Below are positions 45,204 to 54,573 of a stretch of DNA of 64,000 bases, in pieces (position 1 is the first letter of the stretch; the number at the start of each line of letters is the position of its first letter). The notes under the pieces are model-generated. The model saw only the letters and a program-made list of their open reading frames with translations, searched no databases and had not been told where the DNA came from. The translations under genes were made by a program, and so were the position numbers. The DNA is from Prochlorococcus sp. AG-402-N21 (GTDB taxonomy: Bacteria; Cyanobacteriota; Cyanobacteriia; PCC-6307; Cyanobiaceae). Location: NCBI GenBank assembly GCA_003216435.1, contig QCIW01000004.1, positions 28,429 to 92,428 on the forward strand, read 5' to 3'.

Positions 45204-47165
45204 ATGAATTTTATTGATAAATGTGGTTATTTTGATCAAAACAATATGAAACCTCTAGATGCTTGTAATGCAGTAGGGCAAATGCCCAATTTTAAGGAAC
45301 CAAAGATAATTGGAGATTATGTTTTGTGGCTTGAGCAAAGACCGAATGAGAAAGGGAGGACAACTGCTCTTATAAGACCTTGGATGCAAAAGAATTTGGA
45401 GCCGCAGGAATTAACTCCACATCCAATAAATCTAAAGACACGAGTGCATGGCTATGGAGGTGGACCAATTGCCCTTAGTCAGAAAGAAAATTTGATTTTT
45501 TTATGTTGGATTGATGATTTTGATGGATGCTTGTGGATGCAGTCTTGGCTTATTAATGATCAAAATTCTATAGATAAAAATAATTATTTATTGCCAAATA
45601 ATCAACCTCTTTGTCTTTCTATTAAGGGCGATTATTTATTAGCAGATGGTGTAATTGATCAATATAAAAATAGATGGATAGGTATTATGGAAAAAGAAAA
45701 TAAAGATTATATAGTCCAATTCATATTAGGTAAACAGTTCCAGGATCCTTCAATTTTATATACATCAGATGATTTTATAGGTTATTTATCTTTGAATAAT
45801 ATTCACCATAAACTGGCATGGATAGAGTGGAATAAACCTTTTATGCCATGGGATTCAAGTAAACTTTTTATTGGCAAATTAGATGGCTTATCTAGTATAA
45901 ATGATATTGAATCTTCTGAAAAAGAAAATATTAATACTCGAAAGTTAGTTTCTTTCTTTCAACCTATTTGGTTGCCAACAGGTGATATTGCTGTTTCTGA
46001 AGACAGCACAGGATGGTGGAATGTCATTTTGGGAAGTTCGTCTTCCCAGTTATCCAAAGATTCATTTTGGAAACGTATATGGCCTATGAATGCTGAATCT
46101 GGAATGCCCCAATGGGTATTAGGGATGTCATCAATTTCTGCTTCAGGAGATGAAATTATTGCCGTGTTTTGCCAAGAAGGAATCTGGAACTTATGTCGAC
46201 TTTCTCAAAATGGTTTGGTAACTATTATCGATCAGCCTTTTACTGATTTGTCTTATATTCATTCTCAAGATAATCGAGTGGTTGCTATAGCAGGAAACTC
46301 TCTTCAAAAACTTGGTTTACTTGAATTAGATTTAGCAAATGGTAGTTGGACACATTCATGTTTAGGGTCGTTATCAATTGAAGAGAAATCCATAAGTTTA
46401 CCGGAAGCTTTTTGGTTTGAAGGGTTTCGGAAAGAGAAAACTCATGCTTGGTATTACCCTCCAATTAATAGAAAGGACTATCCTGCTCCTCTTTTGGTGA
46501 AAACTCATAGTGGGCCTACTTCTATGGCGAGTGCAGGGTTGAATTTAGAAATACAGTTTTGGACTTCTAGAGGATGGTCAGTTGTTGATATTAATTATGG
46601 AGGCTCTACTGGATTTGGTAGGGCGTATCGAGAAAGATTGAAAAATTCATGGGGGGAAGTAGATGTTTTTGATTGTGAAGCTGTAGTGAAAGAGCTTATT
46701 AATTCTGGCAAGGCAGATAAACGATTTATTGCAATTGATGGAGGGAGTGCGGGAGGATTTACAACTTTAGGATGTCTAAGTTCTTCAAATATTTTTAAAG
46801 TAGCTTCTTGTAGATATGCGGTCAGTGATTTAATCGAAATGACTATTTCCACCCATCGCTTTGAGGAACATTATCTTGATTATTTAGTAGGACCTTTACC
46901 TTCGAAAAGAAATATTTATGAGACAAGGTCTCCAATTAATAATATTAGCAATATAGATTGCCCTGTTATTTTTTTTCAAGGTTTACAAGATAATGTTGTG
47001 AGCCCTGATCAAACCAATAAGCTCGTAAAGAAATTGAAGAATCTCGGTATAACTGTTGAGCTGCATATATTTGACAACGAAGCACATGGATTTAAAGATG
47101 GAAAAAATAAAATAAAGGTTTTAGAAAAAACCGAGCAATTCTTTAATAAAAATTTGGGGATTTAA
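45204..47165 (+). CDS. S9-family prolyl oligopeptidase-like serine peptidase
   Basis: The 653-aa protein has an N-terminal beta-propeller region (~1-400) and a C-terminal alpha/beta-hydrolase domain. The catalytic Ser is in GGSAGGFTTLG (about residue 516), with Asp in LQDNVVSPDQ and His in NEAHGFKDG near the end. This is the acylaminoacyl-peptidase/DPP-IV type, acting on short peptides. No signal peptide is seen, so it is probably cytoplasmic. ATG at 45204 is used; ATG 45246 is a second option. It overlaps the sufS stop by 4 bp. Confidence 0.9.
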   Translation: MNFIDKCGYFDQNNMKPLDACNAVGQMPNFKEPKIIGDYVLWLEQRPNEKGRTTALIRPWMQKNLEPQELTPHPINLKTRVHGYGGGPIALSQKENLIFLCWIDDFDGCLWMQSWLINDQNSIDKNNYLLPNNQPLCLSIKGDYLLADGVIDQYKNRWIGIMEKENKDYIVQFILGKQFQDPSILYTSDDFIGYLSLNNIHHKLAWIEWNKPFMPWDSSKLFIGKLDGLSSINDIESSEKENINTRKLVSFFQPIWLPTGDIAVSEDSTGWWNVILGSSSSQLSKDSFWKRIWPMNAESGMPQWVLGMSSISASGDEIIAVFCQEGIWNLCRLSQNGLVTIIDQPFTDLSYIHSQDNRVVAIAGNSLQKLGLLELDLANGSWTHSCLGSLSIEEKSISLPEAFWFEGFRKEKTHAWYYPPINRKDYPAPLLVKTHSGPTSMASAGLNLEIQFWTSRGWSVVDINYGGSTGFGRAYRERLKNSWGEVDVFDCEAVVKELINSGKADKRFIAIDGGSAGGFTTLGCLSSSNIFKVASCRYAVSDLIEMTISTHRFEEHYLDYLVGPLPSKRNIYETRSPINNISNIDCPVIFFQGLQDNVVSPDQTNKLVKKLKNLGITVELHIFDNEAHGFKDGKNKIKVLEKTEQFFNKNLGI

Positions 47166-48418
47166 GAATTCTTTTTTATAAAATCAATATTTGCATTTAA
47201 TTCTTCCACTAATATATCAATTTCATCAAAAGTGGAAGTGAAGCTAAGACTTGCTCGTGCAGTTGAATTTAATCCTAATGATCTATGCAGCGGTTGACAA
47301 CAATGATGCCCACTACGTATGCATATTCCTTTCGTATCTAATAACTCTGCTATATCATTAGAATGAATTCCTTTGATGTGAAAGGTTGCCAAAGCTCCTC
47401 TGCATGAATCATCGTTTGGGATTGGTCCTAAAATTGTTAGATCTTCAATATTATTTAACTTACTAAATAGATATTTAGTAAGTTCTTTTTCATATTTTTG
47501 TATTTTTTCTAATCCTATCGCATTCAAATAATTGATTGCATATCCCATACCAATTGCTTCTCCTATGGCAGGAGTACCTGCTTCAAATTTATGTGGCAAA
47601 TCTCCCCAGGTACTGTGGTCCAGAAAAACTTCCTCAATCATTTCCCCACCCCCTAAAAATGGAGGCATAGTTTCAAGAATTTTTTCTTTTCCCCATAGAA
47701 ATCCAACTCCAGTGGGACCACAGATTTTATGAGAAGATCCTGCTAAAAAATCAATTTTTAGAGACTGAACATCTATGGGTTGATGTGCAAGACTTTGACA
47801 AGCATCTAAACAAATTAAGGCTCCGACACTATGTGCTAACTCTGCAATTTCATTAATAGGATTACAGCATCCCAAAGTATTGCTTATATGTACAAGACTA
47901 ATTATGCGAGTCCGATCATTAATTTTTGATTTAAGGTCATCAAGATCTAGTTCTCCATCGGGTGTGATTCCTACATGACGAATTTTGCATCCTCGTTGTT
48001 CACCAATTATTTGCCATGGAACTAAATTACTGTGATGTTCCATAACTGTTAAAAGGATTTCATCTTCACTTTTCAGATTGCTCTGCCCCCACGAACGAGC
48101 AATTAAATTGATTGACTCAGTCGCATTGCGTGTAAAAATTATTTCATTTGAAGAATTAGCATTAATAAATTGACCTGTCGTTTCTCTTGCATTCTCAAAG
48201 GCTTCAGTTGCTTTAGCACTTAATTGATGGGCTCCTCTATGAACATTTGCATTGTTATAGCTGTAATAATTTCGCAGAGCATTGATGACTAGAGAGGGTT
48301 TTTGACTTGTTGCGGCATGATCTAAATAGATAATTTGATTTTCTTCGTTAGTTGATGAGTTAAACAAAGGGAAGTCTTGTCTTGTTTGTTCTGCAAGATT
48401 TTTATTAGAATCGATCAT
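47162..48418 (-). CDS. sufS: Cysteine desulfurase SufS
   Basis: The 418-aa PLP enzyme removes sulfur from cysteine to feed Fe-S cluster assembly. The PLP lysine is in SSHKICGPTGVGFLWG (about residue 231) and the catalytic cysteine in RSGHHCCQPLHR (about 369). It is the last gene of the sufBCDS operon, 10 bp after sufD. Group II desulfurase layout. Confidence 0.97.
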   Translation of the reverse strand: MIDSNKNLAEQTRQDFPLFNSSTNEENQIIYLDHAATSQKPSLVINALRNYYSYNNANVHRGAHQLSAKATEAFENARETTGQFINANSSNEIIFTRNATESINLIARSWGQSNLKSEDEILLTVMEHHSNLVPWQIIGEQRGCKIRHVGITPDGELDLDDLKSKINDRTRIISLVHISNTLGCCNPINEIAELAHSVGALICLDACQSLAHQPIDVQSLKIDFLAGSSHKICGPTGVGFLWGKEKILETMPPFLGGGEMIEEVFLDHSTWGDLPHKFEAGTPAIGEAIGMGYAINYLNAIGLEKIQKYEKELTKYLFSKLNNIEDLTILGPIPNDDSCRGALATFHIKGIHSNDIAELLDTKGICIRSGHHCCQPLHRSLGLNSTARASLSFTSTFDEIDILVEELNANIDFIKKNS

Positions 48419-48428
48419 TCAGTTTCTC

Positions 48429-49664
48429 TTATAAAAGATTATTTAAAAAAGACCATCTCTCAGAATATAAAGGCAACATGCTAATAATTTCCTTGTAGTA
48501 GCCTTCTAGTAAAAGTGAATAGGCTTGTTTAGAATTAATACCTCTACTTCTTAAGTAGAAAAGTTCTTCCTCTTGAAGTTGACTAATAGTTGCCCCATGG
48601 GTACATCTAACATCATCCGCAATAATTTCTAATTCTGGTTTTGTATCAATCTTTGCGCGCTTTGAAAGAATTAAATTTCTACTAAGTTGTGCCGCTTGAG
48701 TTTTTTGAGCAACTTTAGGAACTTGTATAGCCCCATTAAATATCGAATGTGAATTGTCGTTAGCGGCTGCTTTATTCAATTGATCTAGTTCCCCATTTGG
48801 TCCATCAAATCTTACATATGAATGAGTAGATAATTCGTCATCACCAGTTGAGATTTGCAACCCCTTTAAATTCGTTTTAGCGTTTCCTCTAAGTTGAATT
48901 ATATGAGGTTCAAAACGACTAAAAAGCCAACCTTTTTGTAATGCGATTAAAGAATAATTACTTTGCTCTTTCTGCTCCACTGCAAGATTTGTTAGAAGAT
49001 GTGCATTTCCTCCCCCTAAGGCAATTATGCCATGGTGAACATTAGCTTCTTCTCCAACAATTATTTCCATTAAATTACTTTGGGATGATTTCGATGATCC
49101 AATAATTACTTCATTTAAATTCAGAGTCGTTTTTTCTCTTACTTTTATAAGTACCCTGGTTGAATGAAACGTATTTGCATTTGCGGCTAAGACCAATTCT
49201 ATAGTTGGAAGATTATTTCCTTTAACTTCTAATCCTATGACTTGATTTGTTGAAGCTTCATTAATTGCAACTGGCCATAAATTATTTGAATTACACCGAT
49301 CAATTGTATGCCCAAGATAACATTCAATCTCCTCATTATTTAAGGCTCGGACCCCTTCAGGGAGAACAAGTGATTCAAGAGGGTTATCCAGAGAATCTAT
49401 CTTAATTTGTAAAATATTCTTAGGAATATTCTTAAAGATTGGGTATTTATTTTGATAATCAAACTTTGCTTGATCTGGGAAAGGTAGATTAATAAAGTTT
49501 TCTAATCTTTTTATATTAGATAATCTCCAGTTTTCATTTTTAGTATTTGGATGATCTAATAGATTTAAATTAGATCTTCCTTTTTGTCGAATTTTTTCAA
49601 CATAAAGATTATTGGTTTCTTTAATAGAATTCAACCATTGTGGTACACAATCCTTGAAAGACAT
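48429..49664 (-). CDS. sufD: Fe-S assembly scaffold protein SufD
   Basis: SufD (411 aa) forms the SufBC2D scaffold on which Fe-S clusters are built. The C-terminal beta-helix ends with LSRNLILSKRAKIDTKPELEIIADDVRCTHGAT, a conserved block of SufB/SufD, then the FYLRSRGI motif. It sits between sufC (4 bp) and sufS (10 bp), in the normal order. Confidence 0.96.
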   Translation of the reverse strand: MSFKDCVPQWLNSIKETNNLYVEKIRQKGRSNLNLLDHPNTKNENWRLSNIKRLENFINLPFPDQAKFDYQNKYPIFKNIPKNILQIKIDSLDNPLESLVLPEGVRALNNEEIECYLGHTIDRCNSNNLWPVAINEASTNQVIGLEVKGNNLPTIELVLAANANTFHSTRVLIKVREKTTLNLNEVIIGSSKSSQSNLMEIIVGEEANVHHGIIALGGGNAHLLTNLAVEQKEQSNYSLIALQKGWLFSRFEPHIIQLRGNAKTNLKGLQISTGDDELSTHSYVRFDGPNGELDQLNKAAANDNSHSIFNGAIQVPKVAQKTQAAQLSRNLILSKRAKIDTKPELEIIADDVRCTHGATISQLQEEELFYLRSRGINSKQAYSLLLEGYYKEIISMLPLYSERWSFLNNLL

Positions 49665-49668
49665 ATGA

Positions 49669-50454
49669 TTATAGATTTATTTTTTTAATGTTTTCTTCTA
49701 TCCATTCGTATCCTCGATTTTCTAATTCAATTGCTAATTCTTGACCCCCAGTTTTAACAATCGCTCCTTCTGCCATTACATGTACAAAATCAGGAGTGAT
49801 TTCGTTAAGCAATCTTTGATAATGGGTAATTAAGATAGTTGCTGTAGTTCGTGTTGAAAGTTGGTTGACTCCAGATGCGACTATTCTTAGAGCATCTATA
49901 TCTAATCCAGAATCAGTTTCATCGAGAATTGAGATTGATGGTTCTAGCAGAGCCATTTGGAGAATTTCATTTCTTTTCTTTTCTCCTCCAGAAAATCCTT
50001 CGTTAACGCTTCTATCTAAGAAAGCAGGATTCATTTGTACAACACTTAGCCTTTCTTTAACTAATTCTTCAAATTCAAAAGTATCGAGTTCTTCTTTCCC
50101 TAGTTCTTTTCTACGAGAATTTGTTGCAACCCTGAGAAATTCAAGATTGCTAACCCCTGGGATTTCAACAGGATATTGAAATCCTAAAAATATTCCGATT
50201 CGTGCGCGTTCTTCTGGTTCCATTTCCAGAAGGTTTTCTCCGTTGAATTTAACTGTTCCAGATGTAACAACATACGCTGGGTGTCCAGCAATAACTTTGG
50301 AGAGCGTGCTTTTGCCGCTGCCGTTGCGGCCCATAACCGCATGAATTTCTCCAGAACGTACTTCTAAATTCACCCCTGTCAAAATCTCTTTATCTTCGAT
50401 AGATGCATGAAGATCATTTATTTCAAGCATTAAATTGGAATCTTGGCTAAGCAC
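49669..50454 (-). CDS. sufC: Fe-S assembly ATPase SufC
   Basis: The 261-aa ABC-type ATPase drives the SufBC2D scaffold. Walker [12 protein letters not shown], signature [11 protein letters not shown] and Walker [13 protein letters not shown] are clear. Two starts are possible: GTG 50454 or ATG 50430, the latter beginning [16 protein letters not shown] as in many SufC proteins; I give the longer frame. It follows sufB by 52 bp. Confidence 0.97.
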   Translation of the reverse strand: MLSQDSNLMLEINDLHASIEDKEILTGVNLEVRSGEIHAVMGRNGSGKSTLSKVIAGHPAYVVTSGTVKFNGENLLEMEPEERARIGIFLGFQYPVEIPGVSNLEFLRVATNSRRKELGKEELDTFEFEELVKERLSVVQMNPAFLDRSVNEGFSGGEKKRNEILQMALLEPSISILDETDSGLDIDALRIVASGVNQLSTRTTATILITHYQRLLNEITPDFVHVMAEGAIVKTGGQELAIELENRGYEWIEENIKKINL

Positions 50455-50506
50455 TGCAGTAAAGAGAAAAGAATTTTTTAAATTAGAAAATTAGTCAATA
50501 GTCGAA

Positions 50507-51949
50507 TTAACCAACAGAACCTTCAAGCTTGAGAGCAAGAAGCTTATCTGCTTCAGATGCAAACTCCATAGGTAATTGATTAAAGACATCTTGGCAAAAA
50601 CCACTCACCATCATTGAAATTGCTTCTTCAAAATCAATTCCTCTACTTTGGAGATAAAATAACTGATCTTCAGAGATTCGGCATGTGCTTGCTTCATGTT
50701 CAATATTTGCTTGTGGTTGTTGCGAATGAATGTATGGGTAAGTATTTGCAGCAGCTTGATCCCCGATAAGCATTGAATCACATTGACTGTAATTTCTCGC
50801 TCCCACAGCTTGTGGACCCATATGCACTAATCCTCTATAGCTATTACTAGATTGTCCAGCGCTAATTCCTTTGCTAACAATTGTTGAACGAGTCTTTGCG
50901 CCAATATGAATCATTTTTGTTCCTGTATCAGCTTTTTGAAAGTTATTAGTTAATGCGACTGAATAAAATTCTCCTACTGATTCTTCTCCTTGGAGGATGC
51001 AGCTAGGGTATTTCCAGGTAATAGCAGATCCGGTTTCTACTTGGGACCAGCTGATTTTGCTTTTCTTTCCTCTACATTGACCTCTCTTAGTGACAAAGTT
51101 ATATATACCACCAACCCCTTGTTCATTACCTGAATACCAGTTTTGAACTGTTGAATATTTGATAGAAGAATGATCAAGAGCAATTAGTTCTACAACAGCT
51201 GCATGAAGAGTATTTGTATCAAACATTGGGGCTGTACAACCTTCAAGGTAACTGACTGAAGATTTTTCTTCGGCAATAATTAATGTTCTTTCAAATTGGC
51301 CTGTATCTCCTGAATTAATTCTAAAATATGAAGATAGTTCCATAGGACATTCAACTCCTTTAGGAATATATACAAAGGATCCATCGCTAAAAACAGCTGA
51401 ATTTAATGCGGCAAAGAAATTATCATTAATGGGAACAACTGTTCCTAAATATTTTTTAATTATTTCTGGATATTCGTTTACTGCTTCACTTATTGAGCAG
51501 AAAATGACACCATGCTCAGCAAGTTTTTCTTTATAAGTAGTAGCAATGGAAACACTATCGAATACTGCATCTACAGCAACATTTGTTAAGCGCTTTTGTT
51601 CACTAATTGGAATTCCAAGTTTCTCAAATGTTTCTAATAATTTTGGATCTACTTCTTCTAAACTTTCTTTCTTCTTATCTTTTTTAGGTGCAGCATAATA
51701 AATTATATCTTGATAATTAATTGGAGGATATCCTAACTTTGCCCAGTTAGGTTCTTTCATCTTTAGCCATTCATCATATGCTCTTAATCGAAATTTTAAG
51801 AGAAACTCTGGTTCGTTTTTCTTTGCCGAAATTAGTTTAATTGTATCTCTATTTATCCCTTTGTTGATTTTTTCTGTCTCTATATCGGTAACAAAACCAT
51901 ATTTATATGGCTTAGAAACTATTTTTTCAACTGTATTTGGGTTACTCAT
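50507..51949 (-). CDS. sufB: Fe-S assembly scaffold protein SufB
   Basis: SufB (480 aa), the first gene of the operon, holds the nascent cluster. Conserved blocks: [56 protein letters not shown], and the C-terminal [25 protein letters not shown]. It starts ATG 51949. Cyanobacterial suf operons are often repressed by SufR; no sufR gene is in view, and the 600 bp upstream holds palindromes that might be operators. Confidence 0.97.
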   Translation of the reverse strand: MSNPNTVEKIVSKPYKYGFVTDIETEKINKGINRDTIKLISAKKNEPEFLLKFRLRAYDEWLKMKEPNWAKLGYPPINYQDIIYYAAPKKDKKKESLEEVDPKLLETFEKLGIPISEQKRLTNVAVDAVFDSVSIATTYKEKLAEHGVIFCSISEAVNEYPEIIKKYLGTVVPINDNFFAALNSAVFSDGSFVYIPKGVECPMELSSYFRINSGDTGQFERTLIIAEEKSSVSYLEGCTAPMFDTNTLHAAVVELIALDHSSIKYSTVQNWYSGNEQGVGGIYNFVTKRGQCRGKKSKISWSQVETGSAITWKYPSCILQGEESVGEFYSVALTNNFQKADTGTKMIHIGAKTRSTIVSKGISAGQSSNSYRGLVHMGPQAVGARNYSQCDSMLIGDQAAANTYPYIHSQQPQANIEHEASTCRISEDQLFYLQSRGIDFEEAISMMVSGFCQDVFNQLPMEFASEADKLLALKLEGSVG

Positions 51950-52561
51950 AATTTTCTATTTTTACTCTAATGAAAGAGTAATTTGAGATAATGTTCCAAA
52001 ACGCATTTTTTGGTCTGGCCAAAAGAAAAGGTTTTTATTGGTGAGAGGTGAGAGGTCAGTAAATAGAAAATACTGCTTTTCCCAGATAAGAAACTACTAT
52101 GTTTCGTATCATAGACCCTCCGTCACACTCTTAAGAAGCTAATGATCTTGTCATTTCACTTGTCTTTCCAATAGTGTAGATGCTTTTTTTCTTCTTCTTC
52201 TTAACTAAGGCAGAAATATAGAAATGACACATAAGGTGACTCACCATAAGTGAATCAATTCTTTTTCTCCTTTAAAGCAAGGAGAGCTGAGCGCTTCAAA
52301 ATTGGCTTTATTTTCGGTTGCAACTGTTTCACCAATTGGCCCCCATTAGGTTTTTATCAATGCATTGATGATTTTTTAGTCGGGATTTAAATTTATTTCA
52401 TTGGTCAAACAGATCTATAGCAGATATTTTCCTAATGGTTTGAGATCAGGAGTTGCAATTAATTCGCTCTATTTTTTCGATTCTGATCTGCAACTCTTGC
52501 AATGGAGAATAGAGAAAGTTCAGGCATATCCATTTAAAATAATTCTTAATTTAATGAATCT
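51950..52561. promoter_or_regulatory. Long gene-free region upstream of sufB, with palindromes
   Basis: About 612 bp between divergent genes with no reading frame of note. It contains the perfect 14-bp palindrome ATCAATGCATTGAT (52356-52369) and GTTGCAAC (52317-52324). SufR of other cyanobacteria is reported to bind CAAC-N6-GTTG-type sites; neither sequence is an exact match. The region may hold a long 5' UTR or an unannotated RNA. Confidence 0.45.
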
Positions 52562-52951
52562 ATGAATTTAGATATAGCGTTTAACCATAATGATGAGAGC
52601 AGTCCACTTAATCTTAATCAGATTAATCGTATTGAAGAATTAACTCTTTCAGCTTTAGAAAAGCATCATTTAAGATTACTTGCTCATTGCCTGCAGGTTT
52701 TTAAATCAATACCGGTAGAATCTGATGGAAAGAATTTTCCTTCAAAGCAAGAACAATTAGATTGGTGGCTATCAAACCCAAAATTGAAAAATGATAGAGA
52801 ATTCATTCTCTTATTAATAGATCAGTTTGATTCCGCGGCGATTCAATTGGAAAGAGTCGCGCAAGCTCTTCAAATTTTACCGATGGAATTAACTTTGGAT
52901 GATTTGATTGTTGATGCCATGAGTCGCTCTTCAAATTCGTCTAGTCAATAA
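52562..52951 (+). CDS. Conserved cyanobacterial hypothetical protein, 129 aa
   Basis: A soluble, mostly helical protein: LNQINRIEELTLSALEKHHLRLLAHCLQVFKSI and later FILLLIDQFDSAAIQLERVAQAL. The tail is Ser-rich (MSRSSNSSSQ). Cyanobacteria have similar uncharacterised proteins next to suf genes. It is divergent from sufB. No function assigned. Confidence 0.7.
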   Translation: MNLDIAFNHNDESSPLNLNQINRIEELTLSALEKHHLRLLAHCLQVFKSIPVESDGKNFPSKQEQLDWWLSNPKLKNDREFILLLIDQFDSAAIQLERVAQALQILPMELTLDDLIVDAMSRSSNSSSQ

Positions 52952-53021
52952 GAAATTAATTTGTCATTCTATAGAGCTTCATATTTTTTGATCCCAAAGA
53001 GAAAGGGAATCATTTTTTCTA

Positions 53022-53052
53022 GAAAATGCCAAAAATTTTCTAGGCATTTTTT
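53022..53052 (+). terminator. Probable terminator of the 52562 gene
   Basis: AAAATGCC (53023-53030) pairs with GGCATTTT (53043-53050), followed by T residues. A TTTTCTAGAAAA palindrome overlaps its left arm. Confidence 0.65.
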
Positions 53053-53242
53053 CTTCTCGAAAAAAAAAACCAGATATTTAATTTTCTCATAATCGCTCAA
53101 AACCCTTTTGGCATAACGTGTTTCCATCACTTTCGAGGCTATATTTTTATTTTCGTAGTCAGTAGATGCTGACGGCACTCGCGAGATCTTGCCAAATCAC
53201 GAGATACTGATCCCAAACAAAACATAAGGAGCTTTCTCAGGC

Positions 53243-54334
53243 GTGGGTCAAGATAAAGAGTCACTAACAAGCCTTACACTTCGTCAATTGCGCCAGAAAG
53301 CAAGTGTACTTGGAGTGCCTTTGTACAGTAGAAAAAGCAAGGCAGCTTTGATTAAAGAGATTGATTTATATCAAGAGAAGATAGATCTTGAAAGCAAATT
53401 AGTCTTTGAAGAACCTCAACAATCAATATCATCTAATGATGGATCGGATTATTCAGGTTATACAAAGGTTGTATTTCTTCCAAAAGATCCAGAATGGGCT
53501 TATGTTTTTTGGGAAATTTCTGACTCAGATAGAAATCAAGCTTTAGCATGTGGTGCAACCAGATTATCTTTGAGATTAGTTGATGTAACTGGTAGCGATA
53601 ACGGAAAAGTCAATAAAGGAGCTCTAAGAGAGGTAACGGTAGATAGTCATAGCACTGAATGGTATTTGCCTATTCCTTTAGGTAATAGGGATTATCAAGT
53701 TGAGTTAGGTTATCGCTATAGAGCTCAATGGATCTCATTGGCATTTTCTTCAATAGCAAGAGTTCCTTCACAGCATCCAAGTGAAGTAATTCTTGATCAA
53801 TTCGTTCCATTTAGTTTGGAAACTACTAGTGGAGTTTCAGTAGAAAGTATTGTCCAAGAAGATAATGATTCTGGAGATACAGATTTACATCAACGCTTAT
53901 ATGAATCAGCAACCAATACTTTTAGAAAGATTCGTGTAGGTTCGGAAGAATTTCAAGAGAGTAAATTAGGGGATCAAAATTTTCCAAACTCCAACCAATC
54001 TGGTGCAGGACTTTGGGCTAGTGGTATCAATGACTCAGGAACAGGGCTGCTTTCTGTAGATAAATCTTTTTGGCTTGTTGCAGATGCTGAATTAGTTGTT
54101 TATGGAGCTACAGATCCTCTAGCCAAACTAACAATAGGAGGAGAAGAGGTTCCTTTGGCTCAGGATGGAACATTTCGTTTGCAAGTCCCATTTCGTGATG
54201 GGATGCAAAATTATCCAATAGAAGCTTTAGATTCGAAAACTCAAGAGAAAAGAAATATAACCATGAAATTCGAACGTGTTACTCCTGAAGACAATACAAA
54301 CCCAAGAGATAAAGCTGAGTCAGAATGGTTTTAA
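53243..54334 (+). CDS. DUF4912 protein with N-terminal SAP/Rho-N-like domain
   Basis: The 363-aa protein starts with a short helix-extended-loop-helix (LTLRQLRQKASVLGVPLYSRKSKAALIKEI, about residues 10-40), like SAP or Rho-N nucleic-acid-binding domains. Next is a DUF4912-type beta region (VVFLPKDPEWAYVFWEISDSDR; NRDYQVELGYR; SLAFSSIARVPS) and a later beta domain (AELVVYGATDPLAKLTIGGEEVPLAQDGTF). The start is GTG 53243. The domain order suggests a nucleic-acid binding or envelope-organising role; none proven. Confidence 0.75.
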   Translation: MGQDKESLTSLTLRQLRQKASVLGVPLYSRKSKAALIKEIDLYQEKIDLESKLVFEEPQQSISSNDGSDYSGYTKVVFLPKDPEWAYVFWEISDSDRNQALACGATRLSLRLVDVTGSDNGKVNKGALREVTVDSHSTEWYLPIPLGNRDYQVELGYRYRAQWISLAFSSIARVPSQHPSEVILDQFVPFSLETTSGVSVESIVQEDNDSGDTDLHQRLYESATNTFRKIRVGSEEFQESKLGDQNFPNSNQSGAGLWASGINDSGTGLLSVDKSFWLVADAELVVYGATDPLAKLTIGGEEVPLAQDGTFRLQVPFRDGMQNYPIEALDSKTQEKRNITMKFERVTPEDNTNPRDKAESEWF

Positions 54335-54356
54335 GTTTTTCGGTTTATAAATAATA

Positions 54357-54527
54357 ATGTTGCGCATAGTTGTAGCTGTGACACCTCTTGCTGGAGCAAT
54401 TATTTTGCCTTTAATAGTTCCTATTACTATTTCAAAGGTTGGTATTGGTCCAGGAGTGTTCACGATTTTGATTTTGAGCTCGCTTTGGTTTTTTGCAATG
54501 TTACGTACTTCTGAAATGCCGCATTAA
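54357..54527 (+). CDS. Small two-helix membrane protein, 56 aa
   Basis: Frame from ATG 54357 to TAA 54525-54527. Two hydrophobic stretches (VVAVTPLAGAIILPLIVPITI and GPGVFTILILSSLWFFAML) flank a short SKVGI turn; the end is RTSEMPH. It is 22 bp after the DUF4912 gene and 46 bp before pgm. It resembles the small conserved proteins of NDH or photosystem complexes in size only. Not recognised. Confidence 0.65.
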   Translation: MLRIVVAVTPLAGAIILPLIVPITISKVGIGPGVFTILILSSLWFFAMLRTSEMPH

Positions 54528-54573
54528 ATTCCTGCAATACCGCTTTGTACAACCATGAATTAACTTTTTTCTA

